Source: Thermodesulfobacteriota bacterium (GTDB lineage: Bacteria > Desulfobacterota > RBG-13-43-22). Taken from it: 6,428 bases of DNA. Below are positions 1 through 5,850 of this stretch, piece after piece; position 1 is the first letter of the stretch; the number at the start of each line of letters is the position of its first letter. The translations under genes and the position numbers were made by a program. The stretch is taken from assembly GCA_025454185.1 (NCBI GenBank), contig JALOOY010000097.1, forward strand, positions 1 to 6,428, in the 5' to 3' direction. Under the pieces are notes generated by a model. The model was not told the DNA's origin. It searched no databases and was given only the letters and a program-made list of their open reading frames with translations.

Positions 1-82
1 GGACCACTGCCCAACCCGTCAAACCCATTTTATCTTCAACCCCAGGTGCCTGGCAGGTCCATAAAACCAACGGCATTATTAT

Positions 83-111
83 CTCACATTTCGCACTAAG
101 CGAAATGTGAG
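83..111. repeat. Perfect 12-bp inverted repeat with 5-nt loop
   Basis: The arm CTCACATTTCGC (83-94) is followed by ACTAA (95-99) and the exact reverse complement GCGAAATGTGAG (100-111). As RNA it would form a stable hairpin on either strand. There is no T-run directly after either arm, so it is not a textbook intrinsic terminator. It lies about 175 bases before the carboxylase operon and could be a dispersed palindromic element, a protein binding site, or a transcript end for a gene left of the window. The palindrome is seen directly; its role is unknown. Confidence 0.8.
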
Positions 112-226
112 TTACACGCATTGCAACGGCGGGAAATCAGCTCGACGCCTCGATTTCATGTTTGATCGCCAATTCCACAAACTTGTTCAGAGACAATTTC
201 CATTGCACCAACCCTCCTTTTTCATT

Positions 227-253
227 TATAAAACTCTTATGTAGCCCTATACT
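227..253 (+). promoter_or_regulatory. Candidate promoter -10 elements for the carboxylase operon
   Basis: The AT-rich stretch before the operon contains two hexamers close to the sigma-70 -10 consensus: TATAAA (227-232) and TATACT (248-253). Neither has a convincing -35: upstream of the first, TTGCAC (203-208) sits 18 bases away and shares only the TTG. The drop in GC content from about 215 to 270 supports a promoter here, but the exact site is a guess. Confidence 0.3.
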
Positions 254-273
254 TTATTAAAATTTTCGTTCAG

Positions 274-279
274 AAGAGG
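274..279 (+). promoter_or_regulatory. Ribosome binding site of the carboxyltransferase gene
   Basis: AAGAGG lies 6 bases before the ATG at 286 and supports that start. No other initiation codon in this frame nearby has a comparable Shine-Dalgarno sequence. Confidence 0.6.
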
Positions 280-285
280 TCCCTC

Positions 286-1863
286 ATGAAAACCCTGACT
301 GGCAAGCCGGCCAATCCGGCCCCATCCGACGGCCGGACCCATCTTCAGGAACTGATCGACGAGGCCCTCCAAGGCGGCGGGTCGCAGCGCGTCGAGGAGC
401 AGCACCGCAAGGGTAAACTCACGGCCCGGGAGCGGATCGACCTGCTGCTCGACGAAGGCTCCTTCGAGGAGTTCGACATCCTCAAGACCGGCCGGGCCGG
501 GTCCATCGGGCAGGACCGCCGCTACCCCGGCGACGGGGTGGTTACCGGTCACGGCGCCATCGACGGTCGGGAGGTCTTCGTCTTCAGCCAGGATTTCACC
601 GTGGTGGGCGGCTCCCTGGGTGAGGCCCATTCACAGAAGATCTGCAAGGTCATGGACCATGCCGTCCGCGTGGGCGCCCCGGTGATCGGCCTCAACGACT
701 CCGGCGGGGCCCGCATCCAGGAAGGGGTGGACGCCCTGGCCGCCTACGGCGAGATCTTCAACCGCAACGTCCTGGCCAGCGGCGTGGTGCCGCAGATCTC
801 CTGCATCATGGGGCCCTGCGCCGGCGGGGCCGTGTACAGCCCGGCCATGACCGACTTCACCTTCATGGTGGGCGCGGCATCCTATATGTTCGTCACTGGC
901 CCCAATGTGGTCAAGACGGTCACCCACCAGGAGATCAGCTTCGACGACCTGGGCGGCGCCGAGGTCCACGGCCGCATCAGCGGCGTGGCCCACTTCACCC
1001 CGCCCAACGACATCCTCTGCCTGCGGGAAGTCCGGCGCCTGATCAACTACCTGCCCTCCAACAACCGGCAGACCTCACCCATCCTGGACCTGAAAGACCC
1101 GATTGAGCGCACCGACCCGGCCCTGGATTTCCTGGTGCCGGTCAACCCCAACCACACCTACGACATGAACGTCCTCATCTACAGCATCCTCGACGGCGCC
1201 GAGTTCATGGAGGTCCAGCCCCACCACGCCCGCAACATCATCATCGGCTTCGGCCGCCTGGGGGGGCAGACCATCGGCCTCATTGCCAACCAGCCGGCGG
1301 CCCTGGCCGGCGTGCTCGACATCCACGCCTCGGCCAAGGCCGCCCGCTTCGTCCGCTTCTGCGACGCCTTCAACATCCCCCTCATCTGCCTGGTGGACGT
1401 GCCCGGTTTCATGCCCGGCCCGGAGCAGGAGCACGGCGGCATCATCCGCCACGGGGCCAAGCTGCTCTACGCCTTCGTGGAGGCCACGGTGCCGCGCATC
1501 ACTGTCATCGTACGCAAGGCCTACGGCGGGGCCTACGTGGTCATGAATTCCAAACACATCCGCTGCGATATCAACTACGCCTGGCCCACGGCCGAAATCG
1601 CCGTTCTGGGGCCGCGGGGCGCGGCGGAGGTCATCTACCGCAAGGACATTCAGGCCGCCCCGGATCCCGAAGCCGCCCTGTCCGGTAAGACCGAGGAATA
1701 CCGGCAGACCTTTGCCAATCCTTTTCTGGCGGCGAAACGGGGCTACATCGACGACGTCATCTTCCCCCGGGACACCAGGCACCGCCTGATCCGCAGCCTC
1801 CAGTTCCTGGAAGGCAAAAAAATGGAACGCCCCGACCGCAAGCACGGCAACATCCCCTTGTGA
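286..1863 (+). CDS. Acyl-CoA carboxylase, carboxyltransferase (beta) subunit, propionyl-CoA carboxylase type
   Basis: This 525-residue protein is the carboxyltransferase half of a biotin-dependent acyl-CoA carboxylase. It moves CO2 from carboxybiotin to an acyl-CoA in the cytoplasm, for example propionyl-CoA to methylmalonyl-CoA. The length matches the PccB/AccD5 family (about 510-540). The two crotonase-like halves are visible: an N-terminal half with LTARERIDLLLDEGSFEEFD (about 45-64) and the oxyanion-hole motif SGGARIQEG (139-147), and a C-terminal half with DVPGFMPGPEQE (371-382) and KAYGGAYVVMNSK (411-423). It lacks the N-terminal zinc ribbon of AccD of the multisubunit acetyl-CoA carboxylase. 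The downstream biotin carboxylase/BCCP gene makes an ATP-dependent carboxylase more likely than a sodium-pump decarboxylase. Val418 occupies the position where propionyl-CoA-specific PccB usually has Asp, so the substrate (propionyl-, acetyl- or another acyl-CoA) is left open and no symbol is given. Confidence 0.95.
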   Translation: MKTLTGKPANPAPSDGRTHLQELIDEALQGGGSQRVEEQHRKGKLTARERIDLLLDEGSFEEFDILKTGRAGSIGQDRRYPGDGVVTGHGAIDGREVFVFSQDFTVVGGSLGEAHSQKICKVMDHAVRVGAPVIGLNDSGGARIQEGVDALAAYGEIFNRNVLASGVVPQISCIMGPCAGGAVYSPAMTDFTFMVGAASYMFVTGPNVVKTVTHQEISFDDLGGAEVHGRISGVAHFTPPNDILCLREVRRLINYLPSNNRQTSPILDLKDPIERTDPALDFLVPVNPNHTYDMNVLIYSILDGAEFMEVQPHHARNIIIGFGRLGGQTIGLIANQPAALAGVLDIHASAKAARFVRFCDAFNIPLICLVDVPGFMPGPEQEHGGIIRHGAKLLYAFVEATVPRITVIVRKAYGGAYVVMNSKHIRCDINYAWPTAEIAVLGPRGAAEVIYRKDIQAAPDPEAALSGKTEEYRQTFANPFLAAKRGYIDDVIFPRDTRHRLIRSLQFLEGKKMERPDRKHGNIPL

Positions 1864-1865
1864 GG
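1861..1865 (+). promoter_or_regulatory. Ribosome binding site overlapping the upstream stop codon
   Basis: TGAGG contains the TGA stop of the carboxyltransferase gene and a GAGG Shine-Dalgarno core, 7 bases before the ATG at 1873. The arrangement suggests translational coupling, which would help make the two subunits in matched amounts. The coupling is inferred from spacing only. Confidence 0.5.
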
Positions 1866-1872
1866 CCCGACC

Positions 1873-3882
1873 ATGTTCACTAAAATTCTGATCGCCAACC
1901 GCGGAGAGATCGCCCTGCGCGTCATCCAAACCTGCCGGAAGTTGGGAGTGGGGACCGTCGCCGTCTTCTCGGAGGCCGACTGCCGCTCCCGGCACGTCCA
2001 GGAAGCCGACGAGTCCGTCTTCATCGGCCCGGCCCGGGCTGCAGATTCCTACCTGGTCAAAGAAAAAATCATCACCGCCGCCCGGGAGCGGGACTGTCAA
2101 GCCATCCATCCGGGATACGGGTTTCTTTCCGAGAACGCCGATTTTGCGGCCCGGGTCGTTGAAGCAGGACTGACCTTCATCGGACCGCCTGCCAAGGCCA
2201 TTGCTTTGCTGGGGGATAAAATCGCTTCCAAAATCCTGGCCGTTCGGTGTGGGATTCCCGTGGTTCCCGGCCCGCAGCAGCCCCTTTCCGATCCGGAGGA
2301 ACTCCTGGCCCTGGCCGAAGACCTCGGCTACCCGGTGCTGCTCAAGCCCGCGGCCGGCGGGGGCGGCAAAGGGATGCGCATCGCGGCCTCCCGGAACGAA
2401 CTGCAGGAAGCCCTGCGCCTGGCCCGGGAGGAAACCCGCAAATCCTTCGGCGACGACCGGATCTTCCTGGAGCGCTACATTACCGATCCCCGGCACATCG
2501 AGATGCAGATCCTGGGCGACCAATACGGAAACGTGGTCTATTTGGGGGAAAGAGAATGCTCCATCCAGCGCCGCTATCAGAAAATTCTAGAGGAATCGCC
2601 CTCGCCGGCCCTGGATGACGGACGTCGCCGGGAGCTGGGCGAGTTGTCCTGCCGGCTGGCCCGGGAAGCGGGCTACGCCAATGCCGGGACCGTGGAGTTC
2701 ATCTTTGACGAAAGCGGGCACTATTACTTCCTGGAAATGAACACCCGTCTCCAGGTGGAGCACCCGGTCACGGAAATGGTCACCGGCCTGGACCTGGTGG
2801 AGCTGCAGCTCCGCATTGCCGCCGGGGAGCCCCTGCCTTTTGCCCAGGAGGAAGTGCAGCGCCGGGGCTGGGCCATGGAGGCCCGCATCTGCGCCGAAGA
2901 CCCGGGGCGCGGCTTTCTCCCCGCCACCGGTCTGATCACCCGCTACGCCCAGCCCCGGGGGACACACATCCGGGTGGACAGCGGCATCGGGGCCGGAACA
3001 TTCATCAGCGCCTTCTACGATTCCCTGCTGGCCAAGGTTATCACCTGGGGCGACACCCGGGAAGAGGCCATTCAGACCCTCATCCGGGCCCTTAACATCT
3101 ACCACCTCGAGGGGATCACCAGCAACATCGACTTCGTCAACGCCATCCTGAATCACCCGGCCTACCAGGAAGGCGCCTTGTCCACCCGTTTCGTCGAGAG
3201 GCATTTCCCTGGTGGAAAGGCGGACGTTCCGGCCCCGGCGGAGCAACTTCAATACATGGTCATGGCCGCCAGCCTGGTTTATCACAACCGCCAAAAGGTG
3301 GTCCGGGATTCCCTGAAACCGCTGGTACCCCAGGTGGGTGTCACCCGTGCCCCCAAAGGGTTTTTCGATTACGTGGTCAAAAGCGAAAACGACGTGTTTC
3401 AGATCCGCCTGGAAGGCGACCCGGCCGGCCGAGACTGGAACATCCGGCTTGATGATCGATCTTTTGTGGTGCGAACCCCGGAATTCGAATACTACCGCCG
3501 GCGGCTGAAATTGAAGATCGACGGGCAGTTTCACTATTTCCGGCTGCAATACACCGGAAATTTTTTCTGGGCCGCCTTTTGCGGGATCACCCGCATTCTG
3601 GAAATCTACAGCCCTCGGGAATGGGCCCTGGCCCGCTTCATGCCGGCTCCACGGAAGGACGAGATGGCCAACGTCCTACTCTGCCCCATGCCCGGCCTGG
3701 TGGTTAGTATCCGGGTCAAGCCGGGCGACCGGGTCTTCCGGGGCCAGGACCTGGTGAGCATCGAGTCCATGAAAATGGAAAGCTTTGTGGCCTCGCCCTG
3801 CGACGGGCTGGTGGAGGAGGTCAAAGTGGAATCAGGCCAGGCGGTGGAGACAGGGGATCTTCTGGTGACTTTCAAACTCTAA
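1873..3882 (+). CDS. Acyl-CoA carboxylase alpha subunit: biotin carboxylase fused to biotin carrier domain
   Basis: This 669-residue protein carboxylates its own biotin using ATP and bicarbonate and carries the carboxybiotin to the beta subunit. Residues 1 to about 447 are a biotin carboxylase; it starts with FTKILIANRGEIALRV and has Lys116, the glycine-rich ATP loop AAGGGGKGM (160-168), QRRYQK (232-237), EMNTRLQVEH (288-297) and Arg338 in EARICAEDP. These positions agree almost one-to-one with the catalytic residues I recall for E. coli AccC. A middle part (about 450-595) is likely the BT-type subunit-interaction domain of propionyl-CoA carboxylases. The C-terminal biotinyl domain (about 600-669) has ESMKMES with Lys634 as the biotinylation site. 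The length is usual for PccA/MccA alpha chains. It lies 9 bases after the beta gene in one operon. All key residues are present, so the enzyme looks active. Confidence 0.96.
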   Translation: MFTKILIANRGEIALRVIQTCRKLGVGTVAVFSEADCRSRHVQEADESVFIGPARAADSYLVKEKIITAARERDCQAIHPGYGFLSENADFAARVVEAGLTFIGPPAKAIALLGDKIASKILAVRCGIPVVPGPQQPLSDPEELLALAEDLGYPVLLKPAAGGGGKGMRIAASRNELQEALRLAREETRKSFGDDRIFLERYITDPRHIEMQILGDQYGNVVYLGERECSIQRRYQKILEESPSPALDDGRRRELGELSCRLAREAGYANAGTVEFIFDESGHYYFLEMNTRLQVEHPVTEMVTGLDLVELQLRIAAGEPLPFAQEEVQRRGWAMEARICAEDPGRGFLPATGLITRYAQPRGTHIRVDSGIGAGTFISAFYDSLLAKVITWGDTREEAIQTLIRALNIYHLEGITSNIDFVNAILNHPAYQEGALSTRFVERHFPGGKADVPAPAEQLQYMVMAASLVYHNRQKVVRDSLKPLVPQVGVTRAPKGFFDYVVKSENDVFQIRLEGDPAGRDWNIRLDDRSFVVRTPEFEYYRRRLKLKIDGQFHYFRLQYTGNFFWAAFCGITRILEIYSPREWALARFMPAPRKDEMANVLLCPMPGLVVSIRVKPGDRVFRGQDLVSIESMKMESFVASPCDGLVEEVKVESGQAVETGDLLVTFKL

Positions 3883-3883
3883 T

Positions 3884-3963
3884 CCGGAGTAATGGAGTGG
3901 TGGAGTATTGGAGTATTGCTGTTAAAACATTACTCCTTCACTCCCATGCTCCATTAGGCCCGG
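3884..3963. repeat. Imperfect inverted repeat of GGAGT units after the carboxylase operon, possible terminator
   Basis: Starting 2 bases after the alpha-subunit stop, a left arm (3890-3918) with GGAG recurring at intervals of about 8 bases pairs with a right arm (3928-3956) in which CTCC recurs. 21 of 29 positions match, in blocks of 8, 5 and 7 or more, separated by small internal loops. CCGG at 3884-3887 and 3960-3963 can extend the stem. The apical loop is about 9 nt and AT-rich (CTGTTAAAA). It fills nearly the whole gap to the next gene. It may end or stabilise the operon mRNA, or be a copy of a dispersed repeat. There is no terminal T-run, so an intrinsic terminator in the strict sense is not shown. 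Confidence 0.7.
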
Positions 3964-3982
3964 CCGAGACAGCCTTATCCTT

Positions 3983-4753
3983 ATGAACGACGACTGTTAC
4001 TGGCGGCACGGTTCAACGGCCGAAAAACGTTTTCTCTGCTTCGACGGGAAACACTCCGTCTGTCCCCAGTGCTGCGTGGAGAAATGTCCGCAGGAGACCC
4101 CCAAGTGGTTCGGGGCCTGCACGGCGGCCGGGCACCCCACCTGGTCCCGGCCCGCCATCCCGGTGCCCCGCAAGCTGGTCTGCCTGGAATCTTCCTGGAA
4201 CGACCTGATCTTTCAACGGCTTTCGGTGCAGGGTTTTTTCCAGGCCCTGGTCCCGCTGATCCGGCCGCCGCTGAAAATAGCCTACCGCGCCATCGAATCG
4301 CCGGAGCACCTGACCTTCTACACCCGCAAACCCGACGGCCTGTTGTGGACGGACCTGGAGGCCTGGGACGCGCCGGTCTTCTATCTGGCCTTCCACGGCG
4401 CCCCCGGTAAGGTCTTCGCCACCCTGGAGCAGATCGGCTCCGAAGTGCTGTTCGAGGCCTTCAAGGATTACGGGGAGCACAAAAACCTGGTCTATTTCGG
4501 GTCCTGCAGTGTACTGGGAAAAGCCTCGGGATTAAAGTTCGCGAAGAAGTTCCTGAAAGTGTCTAAGACCCGGGCGGTCATCGGCTACAGCCGGGACATC
4601 GGCTGGATGGACAGCCTGACCGTGGACCTGCTGTTTCTCTACCGATTCTATACCCATGCCGATCCCTGGGCACACCTCGAGGAAATCTTCCATTCGGTCA
4701 AGCAGGACTTCGGACCCGCCGAAAAAATGGGCTATACGCTTATGCAACCTTAA
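3983..4753 (+). CDS. Cys-rich protein with a caspase-like (DUF6642-type) domain
   Basis: The protein has 256 residues, is soluble, and has no signal peptide or membrane segment. Residues 1-60 are rich in Cys: C5, C19, C27, C30, C31, C35 and C46, including CPQCC, which suggests a metal-binding knuckle. From about 64 to 225 it has VCLESSW, a strand-like FYLAFHGAPGKV with His138, LVYFGSCSVL with Cys175, and AVIGYSRDIGWMDS (198-211). A His-Gly after one hydrophobic strand and a Ser-Cys after the next is the dyad layout of clan CD (caspase/CHAT-like) cysteine peptidases. From memory this arrangement matches DUF6642; that is recognition, not a search result. The ATG at 3983 is the only plausible start, since the frame is closed upstream at 3923 with no other common start codon; no good Shine-Dalgarno precedes it. 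It converges with the next gene, 6 bases apart. The substrate and role are unknown. Confidence 0.8.
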   Translation: MNDDCYWRHGSTAEKRFLCFDGKHSVCPQCCVEKCPQETPKWFGACTAAGHPTWSRPAIPVPRKLVCLESSWNDLIFQRLSVQGFFQALVPLIRPPLKIAYRAIESPEHLTFYTRKPDGLLWTDLEAWDAPVFYLAFHGAPGKVFATLEQIGSEVLFEAFKDYGEHKNLVYFGSCSVLGKASGLKFAKKFLKVSKTRAVIGYSRDIGWMDSLTVDLLFLYRFYTHADPWAHLEEIFHSVKQDFGPAEKMGYTLMQP

Positions 4754-4759
4754 CGCGAA

Positions 4760-5113
4760 TTACTTGTATTTAGTCTTGTATTTCTTCGGCTTGGCCCAGT
4801 GGGGGTTCACCCATTTCTTCCCTTTCCAATGCCCGGGGACCCAGACCCAGCCCGGATACGGCGGCGGCCCGTAGGGGACCAGCAAGGGCGGCCCGGGAGG
4901 AAAAGGTGGAAAGGGCAGCACCTTGTGCGGCGGCGGAGGCAGGGGCGGCGCCGGCAGGACCTTGTGCGGGGGAGGGGGCAGGGGCGGGAGCGGCGGCAGA
5001 GGAAACCCGGCCGCAACGGGACCGGCCAGGACCCATAAGAGCAGCCCCGGAAGCAACGCCAGATCGATTGGAAATATTCTCCTTGAAATGTTGGCTTTCA
5101 TTACCGTCCTCAT
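4760..5113 (-). CDS. Proline-rich exported protein with a Trp-rich basic tail
   Basis: The 117-residue protein begins with a basic stretch (R2, K6, R11, R12) and a hydrophobic core (about 16-31), then a signal-peptidase-like site after PVAA (A35). The mature part is almost only Pro, Leu, His and Lys up to about residue 85, with PPLPPPPHKVLP occurring twice. It then has PPPYPGWVWVPGHWKG and KKWVNPHW (about 83-106), resembling the W/H repeats of small YXWGXW-type exported proteins, and ends with a Lys/Tyr tail. It is probably periplasmic or surface-located, and there is no lipobox cysteine. The start overlaps the stop of the DUF2784 gene by ATGA, and AGGAAG (5120-5125) lies about 6 bases before it. 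Met5 could serve as an alternative start. I recognise no function. Confidence 0.72.
   Translation of the reverse strand: MRTVMKANISRRIFPIDLALLPGLLLWVLAGPVAAGFPLPPLPPLPPPPHKVLPAPPLPPPPHKVLPFPPFPPGPPLLVPYGPPPYPGWVWVPGHWKGKKWVNPHWAKPKKYKTKYK
4916..4993 (-). repeat. Tandem 39-bp repeat within the proline-rich gene
   Basis: Two adjacent 39-base units (4916-4954 and 4955-4993) share CTTGTGCGG and AGGCAGGGGCGG-like segments and encode the two 13-residue PPLPPPPHKVLP blocks. The unit is in frame, so a change in copy number would lengthen or shorten the proline-rich region without a frameshift. Confidence 0.65.
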
Positions 5114-5478
5114 TTCGTCTTCCTATTCGTTTTCACAGACCCTCCATAAATAAAGAGGTTAACTCCTATCAGAAGGAGAGTCCCGATTACGACAGCATAA
5201 CGGGGTATCTGGAGGTAGACCGCCTTTTCCAGATATTGTATAATGAAGTCGCCGGAGTAGGATGTGGCCTGGTCGCGCCGGGAGCGCCAATAGGTTTCCA
5301 GATGCGTCAGCGGGCAATACCAGTCGAAAACTTGCATCAGGACGGCGAAGCCGAGTCCAAAAAGGTGAAATATTTTCACCCGGCGGCTGCGCAACCCCCA
5401 GAAGGCGCCCAGGAAAAGAAAAACGATCCAGGCCAGATGCAGGGCCACCGTAAAATCGGCCAGGATTTCATAAACCAT
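5110..5478 (-). CDS. DUF2784 family small membrane protein
   Basis: The 122-residue inner-membrane protein has the hallmarks I recall for DUF2784: LADFTVALHLAWIVFLFLG (6-24) with a His in the first membrane helix, a second helix starting KIFHLFGLGFAVLMQ (35-49), the motif DWYCPLTHLE (52-61), YSGDFIIQYLEKAVY (74-88), and a last helix (about 94-112) ending in VNLFIYGG. Three hydrophobic segments are clear, a fourth is less so. The length is normal for the family (about 120-130). The biochemical function is not known. The gene leads a two-gene minus-strand unit, since its TGA overlaps the ATG of the proline-rich protein. There is no clear Shine-Dalgarno before the ATG at 5478, and a promoter fits immediately upstream. 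Confidence 0.88.
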   Translation of the reverse strand: MVYEILADFTVALHLAWIVFLFLGAFWGLRSRRVKIFHLFGLGFAVLMQVFDWYCPLTHLETYWRSRRDQATSYSGDFIIQYLEKAVYLQIPRYAVVIGTLLLIGVNLFIYGGSVKTNRKTK

Positions 5479-5484
5479 TGGACA

Positions 5485-5513
5485 ATGATATCAAATGCCC
5501 CCCGGTTACTCAA
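5485..5513 (-). promoter_or_regulatory. Candidate sigma-70 promoter of the DUF2784 unit
   Basis: On the minus strand, TTGAGT (5508-5513) and TATCAT (5485-5490) are separated by exactly 17 bases. The -10 ends only 6 bases before the ATG at 5478, so the transcript would have almost no leader. That fits the lack of a Shine-Dalgarno sequence there but is unproven. Confidence 0.4.
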
Positions 5514-5590
5514 GGGGTGCTCTTCCCCTTTTTCCCCAGCTCTATAACCTCATTCCATTTTACCGCTCCCCGGTGCGGACTAACCGGTTA

Positions 5591-5635
5591 TTGACAAATG
5601 CATATATTTTAGGCATATTGATACATATGCTAAAA
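5591..5635 (+). promoter_or_regulatory. vapBC promoter with overlapping palindromic operator
   Basis: A consensus -35 TTGACA (5591-5596) is followed after 17 bases by CATATT (5614-5619) as a -10. The palindrome GCATAT-TGATAC-ATATGC (5613-5630) covers the -10, and its flanks TTTTAG (5607-5612) and TAAAA (5631-5635) extend the symmetry. A third GCATAT half-site is at 5600-5605. Type II antitoxins commonly repress their own operon through such sites, so this is the probable VapB/VapBC operator. The sites are seen; the binding is inferred. Confidence 0.7.
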
Positions 5636-5637
5636 AT

Positions 5638-5643
5638 GAGAGG
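5638..5643 (+). promoter_or_regulatory. Ribosome binding site of vapB
   Basis: GAGAGG lies 8 bases before the ATG at 5652 and fixes that start for the antitoxin. Confidence 0.65.
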
Positions 5644-5651
5644 CACAAACC

Positions 5652-5849
5652 ATGCGCACGACGCTGAATATAGAAGATAGCTTGGTTGAACGGGCATCCG
5701 AGTTGACTGGCGTCATGGAGAAAACCACGCTGGTCAAACTGGGACTGGAAGCCCTGATCGCCAGAGAGAGTGCCCGGCGGCTGGCGAAGCTAGGCGGAAC
5801 GGAGAGGCGATTGAAGGCCGTGCCGAGGCGAAGGATTGCAGAACGCTAA
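5652..5849 (+). CDS. vapB: VapB family type II antitoxin
   Basis: The 65-residue protein starts MRTTLNIEDSLVERASELTG, the typical ribbon-helix-helix start of VapB antitoxins of the DUF2191 kind. The first strand (RTTLNI) would contact DNA; the two helices follow (about 8-20 and 26-40: TTLVKLGLEALIARESARR). The basic C-terminal part (GGTERRLKAVPRRR) is where such antitoxins usually wrap the toxin. It should bind and silence VapC and repress the shared operon at the palindrome just upstream. The stop at 5849 is one base before the VapC ATG, as expected for a co-translated pair. Confidence 0.9.
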   Translation: MRTTLNIEDSLVERASELTGVMEKTTLVKLGLEALIARESARRLAKLGGTERRLKAVPRRRIAER

Positions 5850-5850
5850 T

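Noticed and set aside
1075..2523. Long open frame of 482 codons on the minus strand
   Set aside because: It is antisense to two certain carboxylase genes, has no recognisable domain, and is explained by high GC content removing stop codons.
2587..3549. 320-codon minus-strand frame
   Set aside because: It is a shadow of the biotin carboxylase gene, with His/Gly/Asp-rich low-quality composition and no family resemblance.
286..3882. Sodium-pumping decarboxylase (methylmalonyl-CoA or glutaconyl-CoA type)
   Set aside because: The beta subunit alone resembles those alpha chains, but the partner is an intact ATP-dependent biotin carboxylase, and no membrane decarboxylase subunit is present.
3890..3956. 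Recurring GGAGT units as a CRISPR array
   Set aside because: The units are about 5 bases long and 8 bases apart, with no repeats of 20 or more bases and no spacers. The pattern is an inverted repeat.
5512..5534. AAGGGG / CCCCTT hairpin followed by T residues, like a terminator
   Set aside because: The stem is only 6 bp, there is no plus-strand gene ending just before it, and the region overlaps the better supported minus-strand promoter.
4906..5547. 213-codon plus-strand frame across the Pro-rich and DUF2784 genes
   Set aside because: The Ala/Gly-rich start is the antisense of the proline repeat. The minus-strand frames have a signal peptide, family motifs and an ATGA overlap instead.
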